Part shown: one piece after another, positions 50,141 to 58,815 of the stretch
Numbering within the stretch: position 1 is the first letter of the stretch
How the letters are laid out: every line of letters starts with the position of its first letter
Notes under the pieces: model-generated
Database searches by the model: none
Told to the model about the DNA's origin: nothing
What the model saw: the letters and a program-made list of their open reading frames with translations, nothing else
Source of the DNA: Tritrichomonas musculus
Taxonomy: Eukaryota; Parabasalia; Tritrichomonadida; Tritrichomonadidae
Assembly: GCA_039105265.1 (NCBI GenBank)
Contig: JAPFFF010000011.1
Span: 4,960,001 to 5,024,000 of the forward strand
Length of the DNA stretch: 64,000 nt
Direction: 5' to 3'
Made by a program: the position numbers and the translations under genes

Positions 50141-51085
50141 ATGAAACGTTTCATGAAACCCACTCAGTTTAATTATAAAGAGGTTTTATTTTCTAATAGC
50201 TCTGATTATGATGATGACCAAATGAGCTTTGCATTTGAATATGAATCATTCAAACCAACTGTTAATGAAAAGACATTTAATATTGATGATGAGATGAACA
50301 AAGCTTATCAACGCAATGAATCAAAAATAAAGAATGAATCAATCAGACCGATCGCAAACGGTATTTATTCATATTACAATTCATTGAACATACTCGTTGG
50401 TCAGCAAGGTAAAGGAAAGAGTCATATAATGCTACGAGATGTTATTCAAATGTCTCGAATGAAGAACGCTGGCTTTCATTTAATTGTTTATGTATCACGA
50501 AACGGAACAATCAATGATGCAACATTCGAAAGCCAACGCGAATTGATACAGCTACCAATAAAAACTGTTGCTGACAGCAATGCTGAAGAATATCTTAAAC
50601 AACTTGATTTATATAAAGAATTGTATAACAAATATTCATCAACACCAAAAATAGTAATCGAAGGGACGGAGTCCCCTTTTGCGAAGCAAAATGAAAAGAA
50701 GTTAAACGATATGTTTGAGTTTCTTCATATCAATAAACTAGGTCAACCAAATAAACCACTAAATACTATCATTCTTTGTGAAGACTTCTTGAAATCGAAA
50801 CTAATTAAATCATCCTATTTTATCAATACCATCAGTCAGCTTCGACATAAGAATCTAATCATATTCGTTAACATCCAGTTCTTCAAAGCTTTAACAACAG
50901 AATGGAAAAATAATGCAACATCATTCTTCATCTTCAGTGGTTATTCACGACAGAAACTCGGCTACATATATCAACAAGTTCCATTCCCAATAGAGTTCGA
51001 AGAGTTATGGAATCGATACAGAACAATGAAAGCACATCAATTCGTTTTAATCAATGTTCGAACTAATAACCTTTCATTCATCTAA
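50141..51085 (+). CDS. ATP: A32-like packaging ATPase, left arm
   Basis: Walker A is GQQGKGKSHIM and Walker B is NTIILCEDF. LRHKNLIIFVNIQFF and FSGYSRQKLGYIYQQV match the element 2 ATPase. Between VIEG and NDMFEF lies a hairpin-pair insertion encoding TESPFAKQNEKK that element 2 lacks, whereas the element 2 insertion is absent here. The stop overlaps the convergent p152 gene by 12 bases. One residue differs from the copy in the right arm. Confidence 0.88.
   Translation: MKRFMKPTQFNYKEVLFSNSSDYDDDQMSFAFEYESFKPTVNEKTFNIDDEMNKAYQRNESKIKNESIRPIANGIYSYYNSLNILVGQQGKGKSHIMLRDVIQMSRMKNAGFHLIVYVSRNGTINDATFESQRELIQLPIKTVADSNAEEYLKQLDLYKELYNKYSSTPKIVIEGTESPFAKQNEKKLNDMFEFLHINKLGQPNKPLNTIILCEDFLKSKLIKSSYFINTISQLRHKNLIIFVNIQFFKALTTEWKNNATSFFIFSGYSRQKLGYIYQQVPFPIEFEELWNRYRTMKAHQFVLINVRTNNLSFI
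50663..50691 (+). repeat. Pair of GNA-loop hairpins in ATPase, left arm
   Basis: GGGAC-GGA-GTCCC (50663-50675) is followed by TTTTGC-GAA-GCAAAA (50677-50691). The second contains GCGAAGC, the classic very stable DNA mini-hairpin. Confidence 0.85.
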
Positions 51086-51532
51086 TACAATTTGTTGTTG
51101 AACACCAACAAACAGTTGTGGTGTATTGATATTATATTTTTGTCTCATCTGTTCGATGAGTTCTTTTGTTTTCTTATCTGTTGCTTTCCTTATGCTGTAA
51201 TTATAATACTTGTATTCTTTAAATGATTGCTCTTCATTTGAACCTTCAACGAAGAACTCAATAGATGTTGTTGATATTCTTCTTCTAACATTTGATGTTA
51301 ATGTTATATATTCGAGCCCGAGTTCAACAATCTTATCATAATATAATCGTTTAAATGCATTATCTTTGTTCTTCAATGATATGTATATCACTTTAGATTT
51401 ATATGCAGCCTTTCCACAAGGTATTGGATATCTATCACACAGAATTGAGAAATCACATTGTTTGAACTTCTCTGATTCATCCAACATATCAATAAGTGAA
51501 TTGATGTAATCATAAACTTTTGGTGTTGACAT
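51074..51532 (-). CDS. Conserved protein p152, left arm
   Basis: This relative of p159 has VYDYINSLI, CDFSILCDRYP, KVIYISLKNK, LEYITLTSNVRRRIS with EFFVEG, and YYNYSIRK. About nine residues differ from the right-arm copy, more than in any other arm gene. The function is unknown; see p159 for why I do not call it a protease. Confidence 0.65.
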   Translation of the reverse strand: MSTPKVYDYINSLIDMLDESEKFKQCDFSILCDRYPIPCGKAAYKSKVIYISLKNKDNAFKRLYYDKIVELGLEYITLTSNVRRRISTTSIEFFVEGSNEEQSFKEYKYYNYSIRKATDKKTKELIEQMRQKYNINTPQLFVGVQQQIVLDE

Positions 51533-51562
51533 ATCTTTAGAGTGAAATTAAAAAACAAAAAA

Positions 51563-51570
51563 CAAAAATA
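51563..51570 (-). promoter_or_regulatory. TATTTTTG motif upstream of p152, left arm
   Basis: It lies about 30 bases before the ATG, further than at other genes. Confidence 0.4.
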
Positions 51571-51602
51571 AAAACGTCATTGAAGACACTTCAGATATCT
51601 TT

Positions 51603-51809
51603 TTAATAAATGAGTTCTTCAAGTTCAGCTATTAATTGTTCAGTACCGTTGAATTTCTTTAGCTGATTAATAAAGTGATTTATCTCTTTTAGTACTTCAT
51701 CTATGATATCATCATTATCGTAGAGGTATTTTAAAGCGGGTCTCCAACCTTTTAGCTTTTTATTGATTCTATTAATGAGGGTGCTTAATGTTTCGGCTTG
51801 GTTTGACAT
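51603..51809 (-). CDS. Small helical protein p68
   Basis: The 68-residue product (MSNQAETLSTLINRINKKLK, then IDEVLKEINHFINQLKKF) is helical and acidic at its end. It straddles the inner edge of the left arm; the right arm keeps only the last few bases. The leader has TTTATTTTTTTATC before the ATG, like other genes here. No family is recognised and reality is moderately likely. Confidence 0.5.
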   Translation of the reverse strand: MSNQAETLSTLINRINKKLKGWRPALKYLYDNDDIIDEVLKEINHFINQLKKFNGTEQLIAELEELIY

Positions 51810-52114
51810 TATAAATTGCTGATAAAAAAATAAAAAATTTTTGAAAGTTCTATTTTTCGTTGTTGTTATTTTTGGGAGTTTGTCAATTTATTCAAAATTT
51901 GTCTATGCCATTTTGTGAAAGTTTCGAGGGCTAATTTTGAAAAAGTGGCGATTTTTTGAGTCATGTAGCTGAGGTTTGGGGTCTGTAAACCCTATGACGA
52001 GGGGGGTCATTTTATCTGACCTCCCAGACGGTCCCCCTTACTCTCTAACGAGACCATAACCCACTAGAAAAAACAATCAAACTATTATTAAATTCAATCT
52101 ATGGCAAATCAATA
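51810..52114. other. Non-coding stretch in palindrome centre
   Basis: I see no gene. TTATTTTTGGGAGTTTGTCA at 51867 resembles TTATTTTTGGGATTGTCAAT at 36943 beside the Polinton end repeats, so this may be an old element edge. GGGGGGTCA and TGACCTCCC at about 51994-52026 form a loose stem. Confidence 0.4.
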
Positions 52115-52798
52115 TTGAAAGCAATAACAACAGAAACAAAATGTGTACCACGAAATAAAATCATTGGTTATATTTGGAAACATTACAATTATATTCGTGA
52201 AGTCGTTGATAATGAAAATATTAATAATGTATATGTCAAGAGAATCAAGCCAATCAATAATCATTTTAATTTACCACAATTTGGAGCATCTGTTTTGTCA
52301 TGGTCAAAATATTTAATGAATCGTGTTATCGGTACAGCTGAACAACATAACATCAATGTATATTACCAAGATTGCGACAGTTTGCACATATTCAATGATG
52401 ACATTGAACGATTAGCTAAAATATACAAACTCAAATATGGTAAGGATTTGATAGGCAAAAATATGACTCAATATCATTGTGATTTTGATTCGTTTGATGG
52501 TGCTGTTGGTGCTATTCATTCACGTAAATTAATTGCTCTCGGTAAAAAATCATATCTTGATATATTAGTCGATGAACAAGGTCATGAAGGTTATCACATC
52601 AGAATGAAAGGAATTCCAAAGCAAGTCATTTTGAATAAATGCAAACGAATGAATATCACAGTTGAAGAGTTATATGAGCGAATGTATCATGGAGAATCAA
52701 TAACATTTAATTTACTTGATGGCTGTAATTGTTTCAAGAAAACGAAATCATATCAACAAACAAACTTAAATCATTTTTCACGAACTGTTAAATTTTAA
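52115..52798 (+). pseudogene. Fragment of a different family B DNA polymerase
   Basis: The stretch NLPQFGASVLSWSKYLMNRV followed by YYQDCDSLHIFNDDI has the layout of the PolB palm end, with DCDS as a variant of motif C. The next part (YHCDFDSFDGAVGAIHSRKL, YHIRMKGIPKQ) resembles the thumb side of viral and plasmid-type PolB. It is not close to the Polinton polymerases in this window. Only a C-terminal piece is visible and I see no proper start. I take it for a relic of another virus-like element. Confidence 0.65.
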
Positions 52799-52852
52799 AT
52801 GATTGATTTTCACATGTTTCATTTTTTATTTATTTTTTTATTTTTATCTCAA

Positions 52853-53566
52853 ATGTCAACATCTGAATTCGACAATTTAACACGTGAACAATTAATTAAT
52901 ATCATCATTGAATTGAGAGCAGAGAATGAACGTTTGAATAATGAATTAATGAATGAAGACGATGATGATGAAATAGAAATAGAACCAGTTAAACAATGTC
53001 AATTCTTACAATCACAAGTTGATTTATTGAAACAAGAGCTCGAGAGATATAAAAATAAATATCAATTCACAACGCTTGAGGACTTCATGAATCACTACGG
53101 ATGGGCTGATAGATTAGATTTGAAGGACATTAAGAAACGTTTATTAAATGAAGTTGGTTTAAAATATTCTATTCGTAAACTATCAGAAGAATTAACAAAG
53201 CTAGGTTATCAAATCACTAAATGTGGCAATAGAAGCACATCATATGCGACCAAAAAGACTGAAGGATTCATTTATATTGTTCAATTAAATCAACATATAA
53301 ACACCACAATATACAAAGTCGGTCGTACATTCAAAATGTCAAGTAGATTAGACACATATAAAAAACAAGATGGAGGAGCGATTAAAATTAGATGTGAAGC
53401 TGTTTCCAATCAATTTAAAGCTGAAGATGATTTATTAGCTGAATTAAATAAACTAGTTGCAGAAAACAAATTAAATAAAAATGTGAAGGGTGATGAATAT
53501 TTTGATGGTTCATTAGAAACGATTCAAAACATTTATAACGACATTGTCAAGAAATATAAAAAATAA
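52853..53566 (+). CDS. T5orf172 (GIY-YIG-like) domain protein
   Basis: The C-terminal part shows EGFIYIVQLNQHI, IYKVGRTFKMSSRLDTYKKQ, FKAEDDLLAELN and VKGDEYFDGSLETIQNIY, the pattern of the T5orf172 domain, a GIY-YIG relative common in phages and giant viruses. The N-terminus is a coiled coil (IIIELRAENERLNNELMNED) and the middle (YGWADRLDLKDIKKRLLNEV) looks like a winged helix. I take the ATG at 52853 because a TTTATTTTTATCTCAA leader precedes it and the coiled coil starts there. Nuclease or DNA-binding activity is inferred from the family. Confidence 0.78.
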   Translation: MSTSEFDNLTREQLINIIIELRAENERLNNELMNEDDDDEIEIEPVKQCQFLQSQVDLLKQELERYKNKYQFTTLEDFMNHYGWADRLDLKDIKKRLLNEVGLKYSIRKLSEELTKLGYQITKCGNRSTSYATKKTEGFIYIVQLNQHINTTIYKVGRTFKMSSRLDTYKKQDGGAIKIRCEAVSNQFKAEDDLLAELNKLVAENKLNKNVKGDEYFDGSLETIQNIYNDIVKKYKK

Positions 53567-53592
53567 ATTAATTCATTAATTATATAATTTTT

Positions 53593-53600
53593 TATTTTTG
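53593..53600 (+). promoter_or_regulatory. TATTTTTG start-proximal motif
   Basis: It ends 12 bases before the ATG at 53613. Confidence 0.5.
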
Positions 53601-53612
53601 TCATAAATTAAC

Positions 53613-53924
53613 ATGGCAACATCTAACAACTATAAGTTTTTAATATGGCAAGAATCAATTGATGATGAACATATGAAACTTCATTTAGTTCGTAGACATA
53701 AAGACAACTTTCGACAAGTCCACAAACATTTCAAAAATAATGATGAATGTTGGTATTATAATTTCGATATCGCTGATGACATACGACCAACGCATGAAAT
53801 TAAAAAAATTGTTATTGATAATTTTCGTGGTAAAGATTATAAAATAAATGATTTCAATATTATCATCAATAAATCAATATCAAATGAATTACATTCACTA
53901 ATTGAAAACCATTTTCAAAAATAA
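53613..53924 (+). CDS. KilA-N-associated C-terminal domain protein, stand-alone
   Basis: The 103 residues (YKFLIWQESI, LHLVRRHKDNFRQVHKHF, FNIIINKSISNELHSLIENH) match only the C-terminal half of the two KilA-N proteins in the window. It has its own ATG and TATTTTTG motif, so it looks like an independent small gene. The domain must therefore fold alone; its partner is unknown. Confidence 0.68.
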   Translation: MATSNNYKFLIWQESIDDEHMKLHLVRRHKDNFRQVHKHFKNNDECWYYNFDIADDIRPTHEIKKIVIDNFRGKDYKINDFNIIINKSISNELHSLIENHFQK

Positions 53925-53956
53925 TATCATATGTTTGATTCATTGATTATTTATTT

Positions 53957-55234
53957 TTATGCTTTGGAATATTTTTCTACATAATGATACTCTTCATATG
54001 ATGCTGTAGAGAATGAATCAGCTAAATAATCAGGAACATAAACATAACCTGCAGCATCAATTGTTAATGCTTCATTATGACCATTCAGTTCATCTATATA
54101 ATATGCATTATATGTGATTTCTGTTTTATCATCATTTTCATAAGCTAAAACAATTCGTAAATAATGTTTAAATCCATCAGCATCTTCCAATACAACAACA
54201 TATTCCATGTCATATTCATTGTTTTCATTAACAACAGGTTCAATATATATATCAAAAACTGTATTTGAATATCTATTATCCACGTGATAATAATCTTTTG
54301 TTTCATCCATTTCACGATATGTAAATCCTTGGTAGAATTCAGGTAATGATGGTGGTTTTGGAATTAATGAATCTAATACATCTAATCGAGCAGTTAATGA
54401 TGTTATTATTGTTTCTAATTCATTTATTTTTGCTTTCAATTGTTCATTCTCTGATTTCAACACATAATTTGATAATGCTTCATTAACTTCATCTACTGTT
54501 GGATAATTAGTTAAATCAATTTCTGGTGGTTCATGTTTTAATGCTTCTAATGCTTTTATTCTTTTGTCTAGGTCATCAGTTGTTTCTTTGTATACCAAAT
54601 CATTAATACCACGTTCACTGATTTTATATTTTACATCATTCGTCGTTATTGTATAAACTACATTTGATTGTTCATTAATATTAAATGTCGTCCATGTTAA
54701 ACATGCTTGATTGTCATCAATAATATCTACACCACCCTTACCTTCTACCCATTCATCACCTGTCAATTGTGGGTCATCATATGGACTAAATGTTATTTTT
54801 AGATTATGTGAACATTGTTGATTGTCATTCGATGTGAAACTCAATGTAAAACATAAATCACCACAATAAATAGGATGTTCAAATGTTATTATTAAAATAT
54901 TTTGTGATTGGTCTTCAGGTAATGTGCAATTATTAATAGCTACATCAACAAAATCAGATAACTTGACCATTCCTTGCAAATCTTTTTTATATGCAACATC
55001 ACGAATTGTATTATTAATATTATCCAATTGATGACATACAACATTAAAACATGGTTTCAATGAATCACGGTAATAAATACAAACATCATTCAACGTCGCA
55101 TATGACACAATCATCGCATGTGGATTGTTTGCGCTCTCTTCATTATCATCAGCATATAATGAACTGAATTTTGGTTTTACATGAGCAGCATGAATCCATG
55201 ATTTCAATTTAACATATCCATCAGTGTTTGTCAT
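53957..55234 (-). CDS. p425, coiled-coil and beta-rich protein, possibly fibre-like
   Basis: The first 210 residues are beta-rich (ILIITFEHPIYCGDLCFTLS, VVYTITTNDVKYKI). A spacer LTNYPTVDEVNEALSNYVLK, reminiscent of fibre shaft units, leads to a coiled coil (LKAKINELETIITSLTARLD). The last 130 residues are again beta-rich (EYVVVLEDADGFKHYLRIVL). Head, coiled coil and tail suggest a trimeric surface or fibre protein, but there is no direct sequence match to the three fibres. It converges with the gene at 53613. Confidence 0.6.
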   Translation of the reverse strand: MTNTDGYVKLKSWIHAAHVKPKFSSLYADDNEESANNPHAMIVSYATLNDVCIYYRDSLKPCFNVVCHQLDNINNTIRDVAYKKDLQGMVKLSDFVDVAINNCTLPEDQSQNILIITFEHPIYCGDLCFTLSFTSNDNQQCSHNLKITFSPYDDPQLTGDEWVEGKGGVDIIDDNQACLTWTTFNINEQSNVVYTITTNDVKYKISERGINDLVYKETTDDLDKRIKALEALKHEPPEIDLTNYPTVDEVNEALSNYVLKSENEQLKAKINELETIITSLTARLDVLDSLIPKPPSLPEFYQGFTYREMDETKDYYHVDNRYSNTVFDIYIEPVVNENNEYDMEYVVVLEDADGFKHYLRIVLAYENDDKTEITYNAYYIDELNGHNEALTIDAAGYVYVPDYLADSFSTASYEEYHYVEKYSKA

Positions 55235-55379
55235 TCTTGTTCCTTAGTAGTGATAGTGGACCATTTCGAAGGGTATATATTCTCCTGAAAATGGCAACCG
55301 TAAATCTAAAATTATAATCTATACATTCTCCTGTTTTTAGTCTTCTGTTTTTTTTCTCCTGTTTTTTATCTCCTGAGAA
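55235..55379 (+). promoter_or_regulatory. Divergent upstream region with TCTCCTG repeats
   Basis: TCTCCTG occurs at 55281, 55327, 55355 and 55369, with TCTTCTG at 55341, mostly followed by T runs. It lies between the divergent p425 and p240 genes and may be an array of regulatory sites. Confidence 0.45.
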
Positions 55380-56102
55380 ATGAAGCAAGTTGCAGGAACA
55401 ATTAAAGACCTCTTTAAATCTGGAATTGATGGAAATGGTGAAAAAATGGATTTATTACATATGACAGCCACGAAGGAACAATATGATGAATTCTTTGATT
55501 CTTATGATTTTGTTTGTTTGAGATATCCTGAAAATATGTTGTTATATGGTTTTGCATCCTTTAACAGAAAAACAAACCCTGAACGTGTGAGATATGCACA
55601 TATAATTGATTTCTATAAAGACCCTTACAAGAAGCATCCGATTGATAGTAATTATGAGAAGAAGAACGGTAAGGTTCTAACAAAAGAAGATAAAGAAAAG
55701 AAAAAAGAAGAAGAGAGACAAAAGAAAGAAGATGAATTGAGAGAATCGATGAAGGCTGAAGGTTGTGAATTGATTTCAAAATATACGATTGCAACAGCTG
55801 ATGTGTTTTATTTGTTTGAAGGTAATGAATACAAAACAAAGCCAACTAAATGGAAGGCAGGTCATAGAGCACACAAGACGCAATGCATTAGATACACACA
55901 TAATTATGTGAAGAAACGTTTTGCTGATGAAGGATGTGAACTACTGACTGTATATAAAAACTCTAAACAAAAATTATTTTACAAGTATGAGAATACAATA
56001 TATTCCACAACATTTAATGATTGGCTTTGGTATAACAACCGACCCCATTTAGGTCGCAAACGAACATACTTCACTGAAGAGAAAGATGATGAACAAGTTT
56101 AA
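55380..56102 (+). CDS. p240, protein with a duplicated ~45-residue C-terminal motif
   Basis: The N-terminal half is alpha/beta (FDSYDFVCLRYPENMLLYGF). A basic-acidic helix (KEDKEKKKEEERQKKEDELR) follows. The C-terminus holds two related units: AEGCELISKYTIATADVFYL with TKWKAGHRAH, and DEGCELLTVYKNSKQKLFYK with NDWLWYNNRPH. The layout recalls short repeats found in phage and giant-virus nuclease-associated proteins, though the usual zinc cysteines are not seen. The gene is bounded by T-rich TCTCCTG repeats upstream. Its function is unknown. Confidence 0.6.
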   Translation: MKQVAGTIKDLFKSGIDGNGEKMDLLHMTATKEQYDEFFDSYDFVCLRYPENMLLYGFASFNRKTNPERVRYAHIIDFYKDPYKKHPIDSNYEKKNGKVLTKEDKEKKKEEERQKKEDELRESMKAEGCELISKYTIATADVFYLFEGNEYKTKPTKWKAGHRAHKTQCIRYTHNYVKKRFADEGCELLTVYKNSKQKLFYKYENTIYSTTFNDWLWYNNRPHLGRKRTYFTEEKDDEQV

Positions 56103-56303
56103 ATGAATTGTGTTCAATACGAAGACCTGCGACCTTTTATTTTTGTTTCTTGTTTAGTAGTATATATCAGTCGGTTTCCGTCGAGCTAAAGCCCGCCGTC
56201 AACACGACTAATGAACAAAAATAATATGAACTCATTTAATGATTACCATCAATTGATGTTTCATTTATTAAAAAGATATCTGAAGTGTCTTCAATGACGT
56301 TTT

Positions 56304-56311
56304 TATTTTTG
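56304..56311 (+). promoter_or_regulatory. TATTTTTG motif upstream of p152, right arm
   Basis: It lies 30 bases before the ATG at 56342, mirroring 51563-51570. Confidence 0.4.
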
Positions 56312-56341
56312 TTTTTTGTTTTTTAATTTCACTCTAAAGAT

Positions 56342-56800
56342 ATGTCAACACCAAAGGTTTATGATTACATCAATTCATTGATTGATATGCTGGATGAAAC
56401 AGAGAAGTTTAAACAATGTGATTTCTCAATTCTGTGTGATAGATATCCAATACCTTGTGGAAAGGCTGCATATAAAGCTAAAGTGATGTACATATCATTG
56501 AAGAACAAAGAGAATGAATTCAAACGATTCTATCATGATAAGATTGTTGAACTCGGTCTTGAATACATAACACTTACATCAAATGCTAGAAGAAGAATAT
56601 CAACAACATCTATTGAGTTCTTCGTTGAAGGTTCAAATGAAGAGCAATCATTTAAAGAATACAAGTATTATAATTACAGTATCAGGAAAGTTAATGATAA
56701 GAAAACAAAAGAACTCATCGAACAGATGAGACAAAAATATAATATCAATACACCACAACTGTTTGTTGGTGTTCAACAACAAATTGTATTAGATGAATGA
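56342..56800 (+). CDS. Conserved protein p152, right arm
   Basis: This is the partner of 51074-51532, with differences clustered in the middle (KVMYISLKNKENEFKRFYHD against KVIYISLKNKDNAFKRLYYD). It overlaps the end of the ATPase gene by 12 bases. The extra divergence towards the centre of the palindrome is notable. Confidence 0.65.
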   Translation: MSTPKVYDYINSLIDMLDETEKFKQCDFSILCDRYPIPCGKAAYKAKVMYISLKNKENEFKRFYHDKIVELGLEYITLTSNARRRISTTSIEFFVEGSNEEQSFKEYKYYNYSIRKVNDKKTKELIEQMRQKYNINTPQLFVGVQQQIVLDE

Positions 56801-57733
56801 AAGGTTATTAGTTCGAACATTGATTAAAACGAATTGATGTGCTTTCATTGTTCTGTATCGATTCCATAGCTCTTCGAAATCTATTGGAAATGGAACTTGT
56901 TGATATATGTAGCCGAGTTTCTGTCGTGAATAACCACTAAAGATGAAGAATGATGTTGCATTATTTTTCCATTCTGTTGTTAAAGCTTTGAAGAACTGGA
57001 TGTTAACGAATATGATTAGATTCTTGTGTCGAAGCTGACTAATGGTATTGATAAAATAGGATGATTTAATTAGTTTCGATTTCAAAAAGTCCTCACAAAG
57101 AATGATAGTATTTAGCGGTTTATTTGGTTGACCTAGTTTATTGATATGAAGAAACTCAAACATATCGTTTAACTTCTTTTCATTTTGCTTCGCAAAAGGG
57201 GACTCCGTCCCTTCGATTACTATTTTTGGTGTTGATGAATATTTGTTATACAATTCTTTATATAAATCAAGTTGTTTAAGATATTCTTCAGCATTGCTGT
57301 CAGCAACAGTTTTTATTGGTAGCTGTATCAATTCGCGTTGACTTTCGAATGTAGCATCGTTAATTGTTCCGTTTCGTGATACATAAACAATTAAATGAAA
57401 GCCAGCGTTCTTCATTCGAGACATTTGAATAACATCTCGTAGCATTATATGACTCTTTCCTTTACCTTGCTGACCAACGAGTATGTTCAATGAATTGTAA
57501 TATGAATAAATACCGTTTGCGATCGGTCTGATTGATTCATTCTTTATTTTTGATTCATTGCGTTGATAAGCTTTGTTCATCTCATCATCAATATTAAATG
57601 TCTTTTCATTAACAGTTGGTTTGAATGATTCATATTCAAATGCAAAGCTCATTTGGTCATCATCATAATCAGAGCTATTAGAAAATAAAACCTCTTTATA
57701 ATTAAACTGAGTGGGTTTCATGAAACGTTTCAT
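56789..57733 (-). CDS. ATP: A32-like packaging ATPase, right arm
   Basis: It is identical to 50141-51085 except for one conservative acidic change near the C-terminus (FPIDFEELW). Walker A GQQGKGKSHIM and Walker B NTIILCEDF are intact. The same hairpin pair lies at 57183-57211. The frame looks functional. Confidence 0.88.
   Translation of the reverse strand: MKRFMKPTQFNYKEVLFSNSSDYDDDQMSFAFEYESFKPTVNEKTFNIDDEMNKAYQRNESKIKNESIRPIANGIYSYYNSLNILVGQQGKGKSHIMLRDVIQMSRMKNAGFHLIVYVSRNGTINDATFESQRELIQLPIKTVADSNAEEYLKQLDLYKELYNKYSSTPKIVIEGTESPFAKQNEKKLNDMFEFLHINKLGQPNKPLNTIILCEDFLKSKLIKSSYFINTISQLRHKNLIIFVNIQFFKALTTEWKNNATSFFIFSGYSRQKLGYIYQQVPFPIDFEELWNRYRTMKAHQFVLINVRTNNLSFI
57183..57211 (-). repeat. 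Pair of GNA-loop hairpins in ATPase, right arm
   Basis: TTTTGC-TTC-GCAAAA (57183-57197) and GGGAC-TCC-GTCCC (57199-57211) mirror 50663-50691. Confidence 0.85.
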
Positions 57734-57757
57734 TTCTTTAGTTTTCGTTAAAGCTCT

Positions 57758-57889
57758 TCATGAATACATTTTTGTTCTTATCTCTTCACTGAGTTCTGGT
57801 TCTTTGTCAGGCATCATTAAAGATACTTCAACAATCTTCACTAAAAATAAACCTGTTAATAATGAAACAACTAATATTTCATATATCAT
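57758..57889 (-). CDS. Tiny membrane protein, 43 residues, right arm
   Basis: It is identical to 49985-50116: one hydrophobic helix and the EPELSEEIRTKMYS tail, between p189 and ATPase. Confidence 0.7.
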   Translation of the reverse strand: MIYEILVVSLLTGLFLVKIVEVSLMMPDKEPELSEEIRTKMYS

Positions 57890-57899
57890 TTATTAGTTT

Positions 57900-58469
57900 T
57901 TAAATACATGTTTTTAATGAAATGTTGTGTCTAATGAGTTCGGTATAAATGCTATTATATTTGTATTTCAAGTCATTTGATTCATTATTTTTGTACACCA
58001 ATATCCTATCAATTAAAAGATATTTGGAACGAGAAACGCAACCATTACACGCACAATCATCATTGACAATCAATTCAACTTTATCTGCTTGTGTTAGTAA
58101 TTTGATGAGTTCCATTAATGTATTTGAATGACAAATCAATAAATCATTGACTTTTATCGGATTTGTTTCATAGATTGATAACAATATCTCAAGGAATTTG
58201 TTTTTGGTTTCAAGTTCTGTTATATCAGCTCCTATATCACTGATACCTCTTTCTAGGGAAACGTTGTTTGTTGGTTGCGGTGATTGATATACTCCACTCA
58301 TCTGAGGTATAGTAAAATTTGTGGCTTGAGATGATTGTGGTAATGGTTGAACTGATGGATATTCAACTGGTTGTGGTTGCTTTGGTTTGATGTTTATATT
58401 AATACTGGTTGATTGTTCCTGCTTAACTGATGCATCGTTTTCTGACGATAATATACGAGCTTTATTCAT
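57900..58469 (-). CDS. Conserved protein p189, right arm
   Basis: It is identical to 49405-49974, starting MNKARILSSENDASVKQEQS and ending in the CxGC-containing domain shared with p216. The ATG was chosen by the same alignment. Confidence 0.68.
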   Translation of the reverse strand: MNKARILSSENDASVKQEQSTSININIKPKQPQPVEYPSVQPLPQSSQATNFTIPQMSGVYQSPQPTNNVSLERGISDIGADITELETKNKFLEILLSIYETNPIKVNDLLICHSNTLMELIKLLTQADKVELIVNDDCACNGCVSRSKYLLIDRILVYKNNESNDLKYKYNSIYTELIRHNISLKTCI

Positions 58470-58532
58470 ATTAAAGTTATTCGTTTTAGGTAAAAATAAA
58501 ACCAATCAATGATGAGTCATTCATTGAATCAT

Positions 58533-58778
58533 TTACAAAGTCAACTGTTCAGCTGATTTGATTCTTTCACCGATTTGCTTTAATTGTATTTCAATTGATT
58601 TGATATCATTAAATAGTTGTTTATAAATTGACAATATATGAATCATTTTATCAAACTTCTCGCTTAATGCATCATCTTCAGAGTTCATGCATTTTTCAAA
58701 TATTTTGTCTTTGACCTTTCTAAACTGAGCATAAAGAGCTGATAAATCATTATTCAGTCCGTTAAGAGTACTATTCAT
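58533..58778 (-). CDS. Small helical protein p81, right arm
   Basis: It is identical to 49096-49341. A TATTTTTG motif lies at 58785-58792, 6 bases before the ATG. Confidence 0.6.
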   Translation of the reverse strand: MNSTLNGLNNDLSALYAQFRKVKDKIFEKCMNSEDDALSEKFDKMIHILSIYKQLFNDIKSIEIQLKQIGERIKSAEQLTL

Positions 58779-58784
58779 TTAAAT

Positions 58785-58792
58785 CAAAAATA
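58785..58792 (-). promoter_or_regulatory. TATTTTTG start-proximal motif for p81, right arm
   Basis: Mirror of 49082-49089. Confidence 0.55.
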
Positions 58793-58815
58793 AATAAATT
58801 AATTAAATGATATTT

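Larger units (their letters stand above)
36794..51611. mobile_element. Polinton/Maverick element 3, AT-rich subfamily, left arm of a giant palindrome
   Basis: The order is DxNGDxxDD protein, fibre, KilA-N, PolB, p116, p81, p189, small membrane protein, ATPase, p152. Two direct copies of the element 2 end repeat precede it at 36794-36932 and 37003-37128. Codons end in A or T more often than in elements 1 and 2, and many shared proteins differ widely, so this is a separate subfamily. No integrase or capsid gene is visible here. It is broken, with about two breaks. From about 44045 to 51611 it is mirrored almost exactly by element 4. Confidence 0.8.
44045..51611 (+). repeat. Left arm of ~7.6 kb inverted repeat
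   Basis: This arm pairs with 56264-63862 in reverse complement. The p116, p81 and p189 proteins are identical between arms, the ATPase differs by one residue and PolB by few. Both arms end just after the PolB stop on the outside and near the shared tttattaaaaagatatc sequence on the inside. Confidence 0.93.
51612..56263. other. Unique centre of the giant palindrome, an island of unrelated virus-like genes
   Basis: This 4.65 kb spacer separates the two arms and has no counterpart elsewhere in the window. It carries most of p68, a piece of a different PolB, a T5orf172 protein, a protein matching only the C-terminal half of the KilA-N proteins, a coiled-coil protein and p240. The mixture suggests material from another large DNA virus-like element caught between two inverted copies. 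The part about origin is inference. Confidence 0.7.

Noticed and set aside
51810-52114. RNA gene in the GC-richer patch near 51960-52060
   Set aside because: Only a loose stem can be drawn and nothing matches a known RNA; it may be an old element edge.
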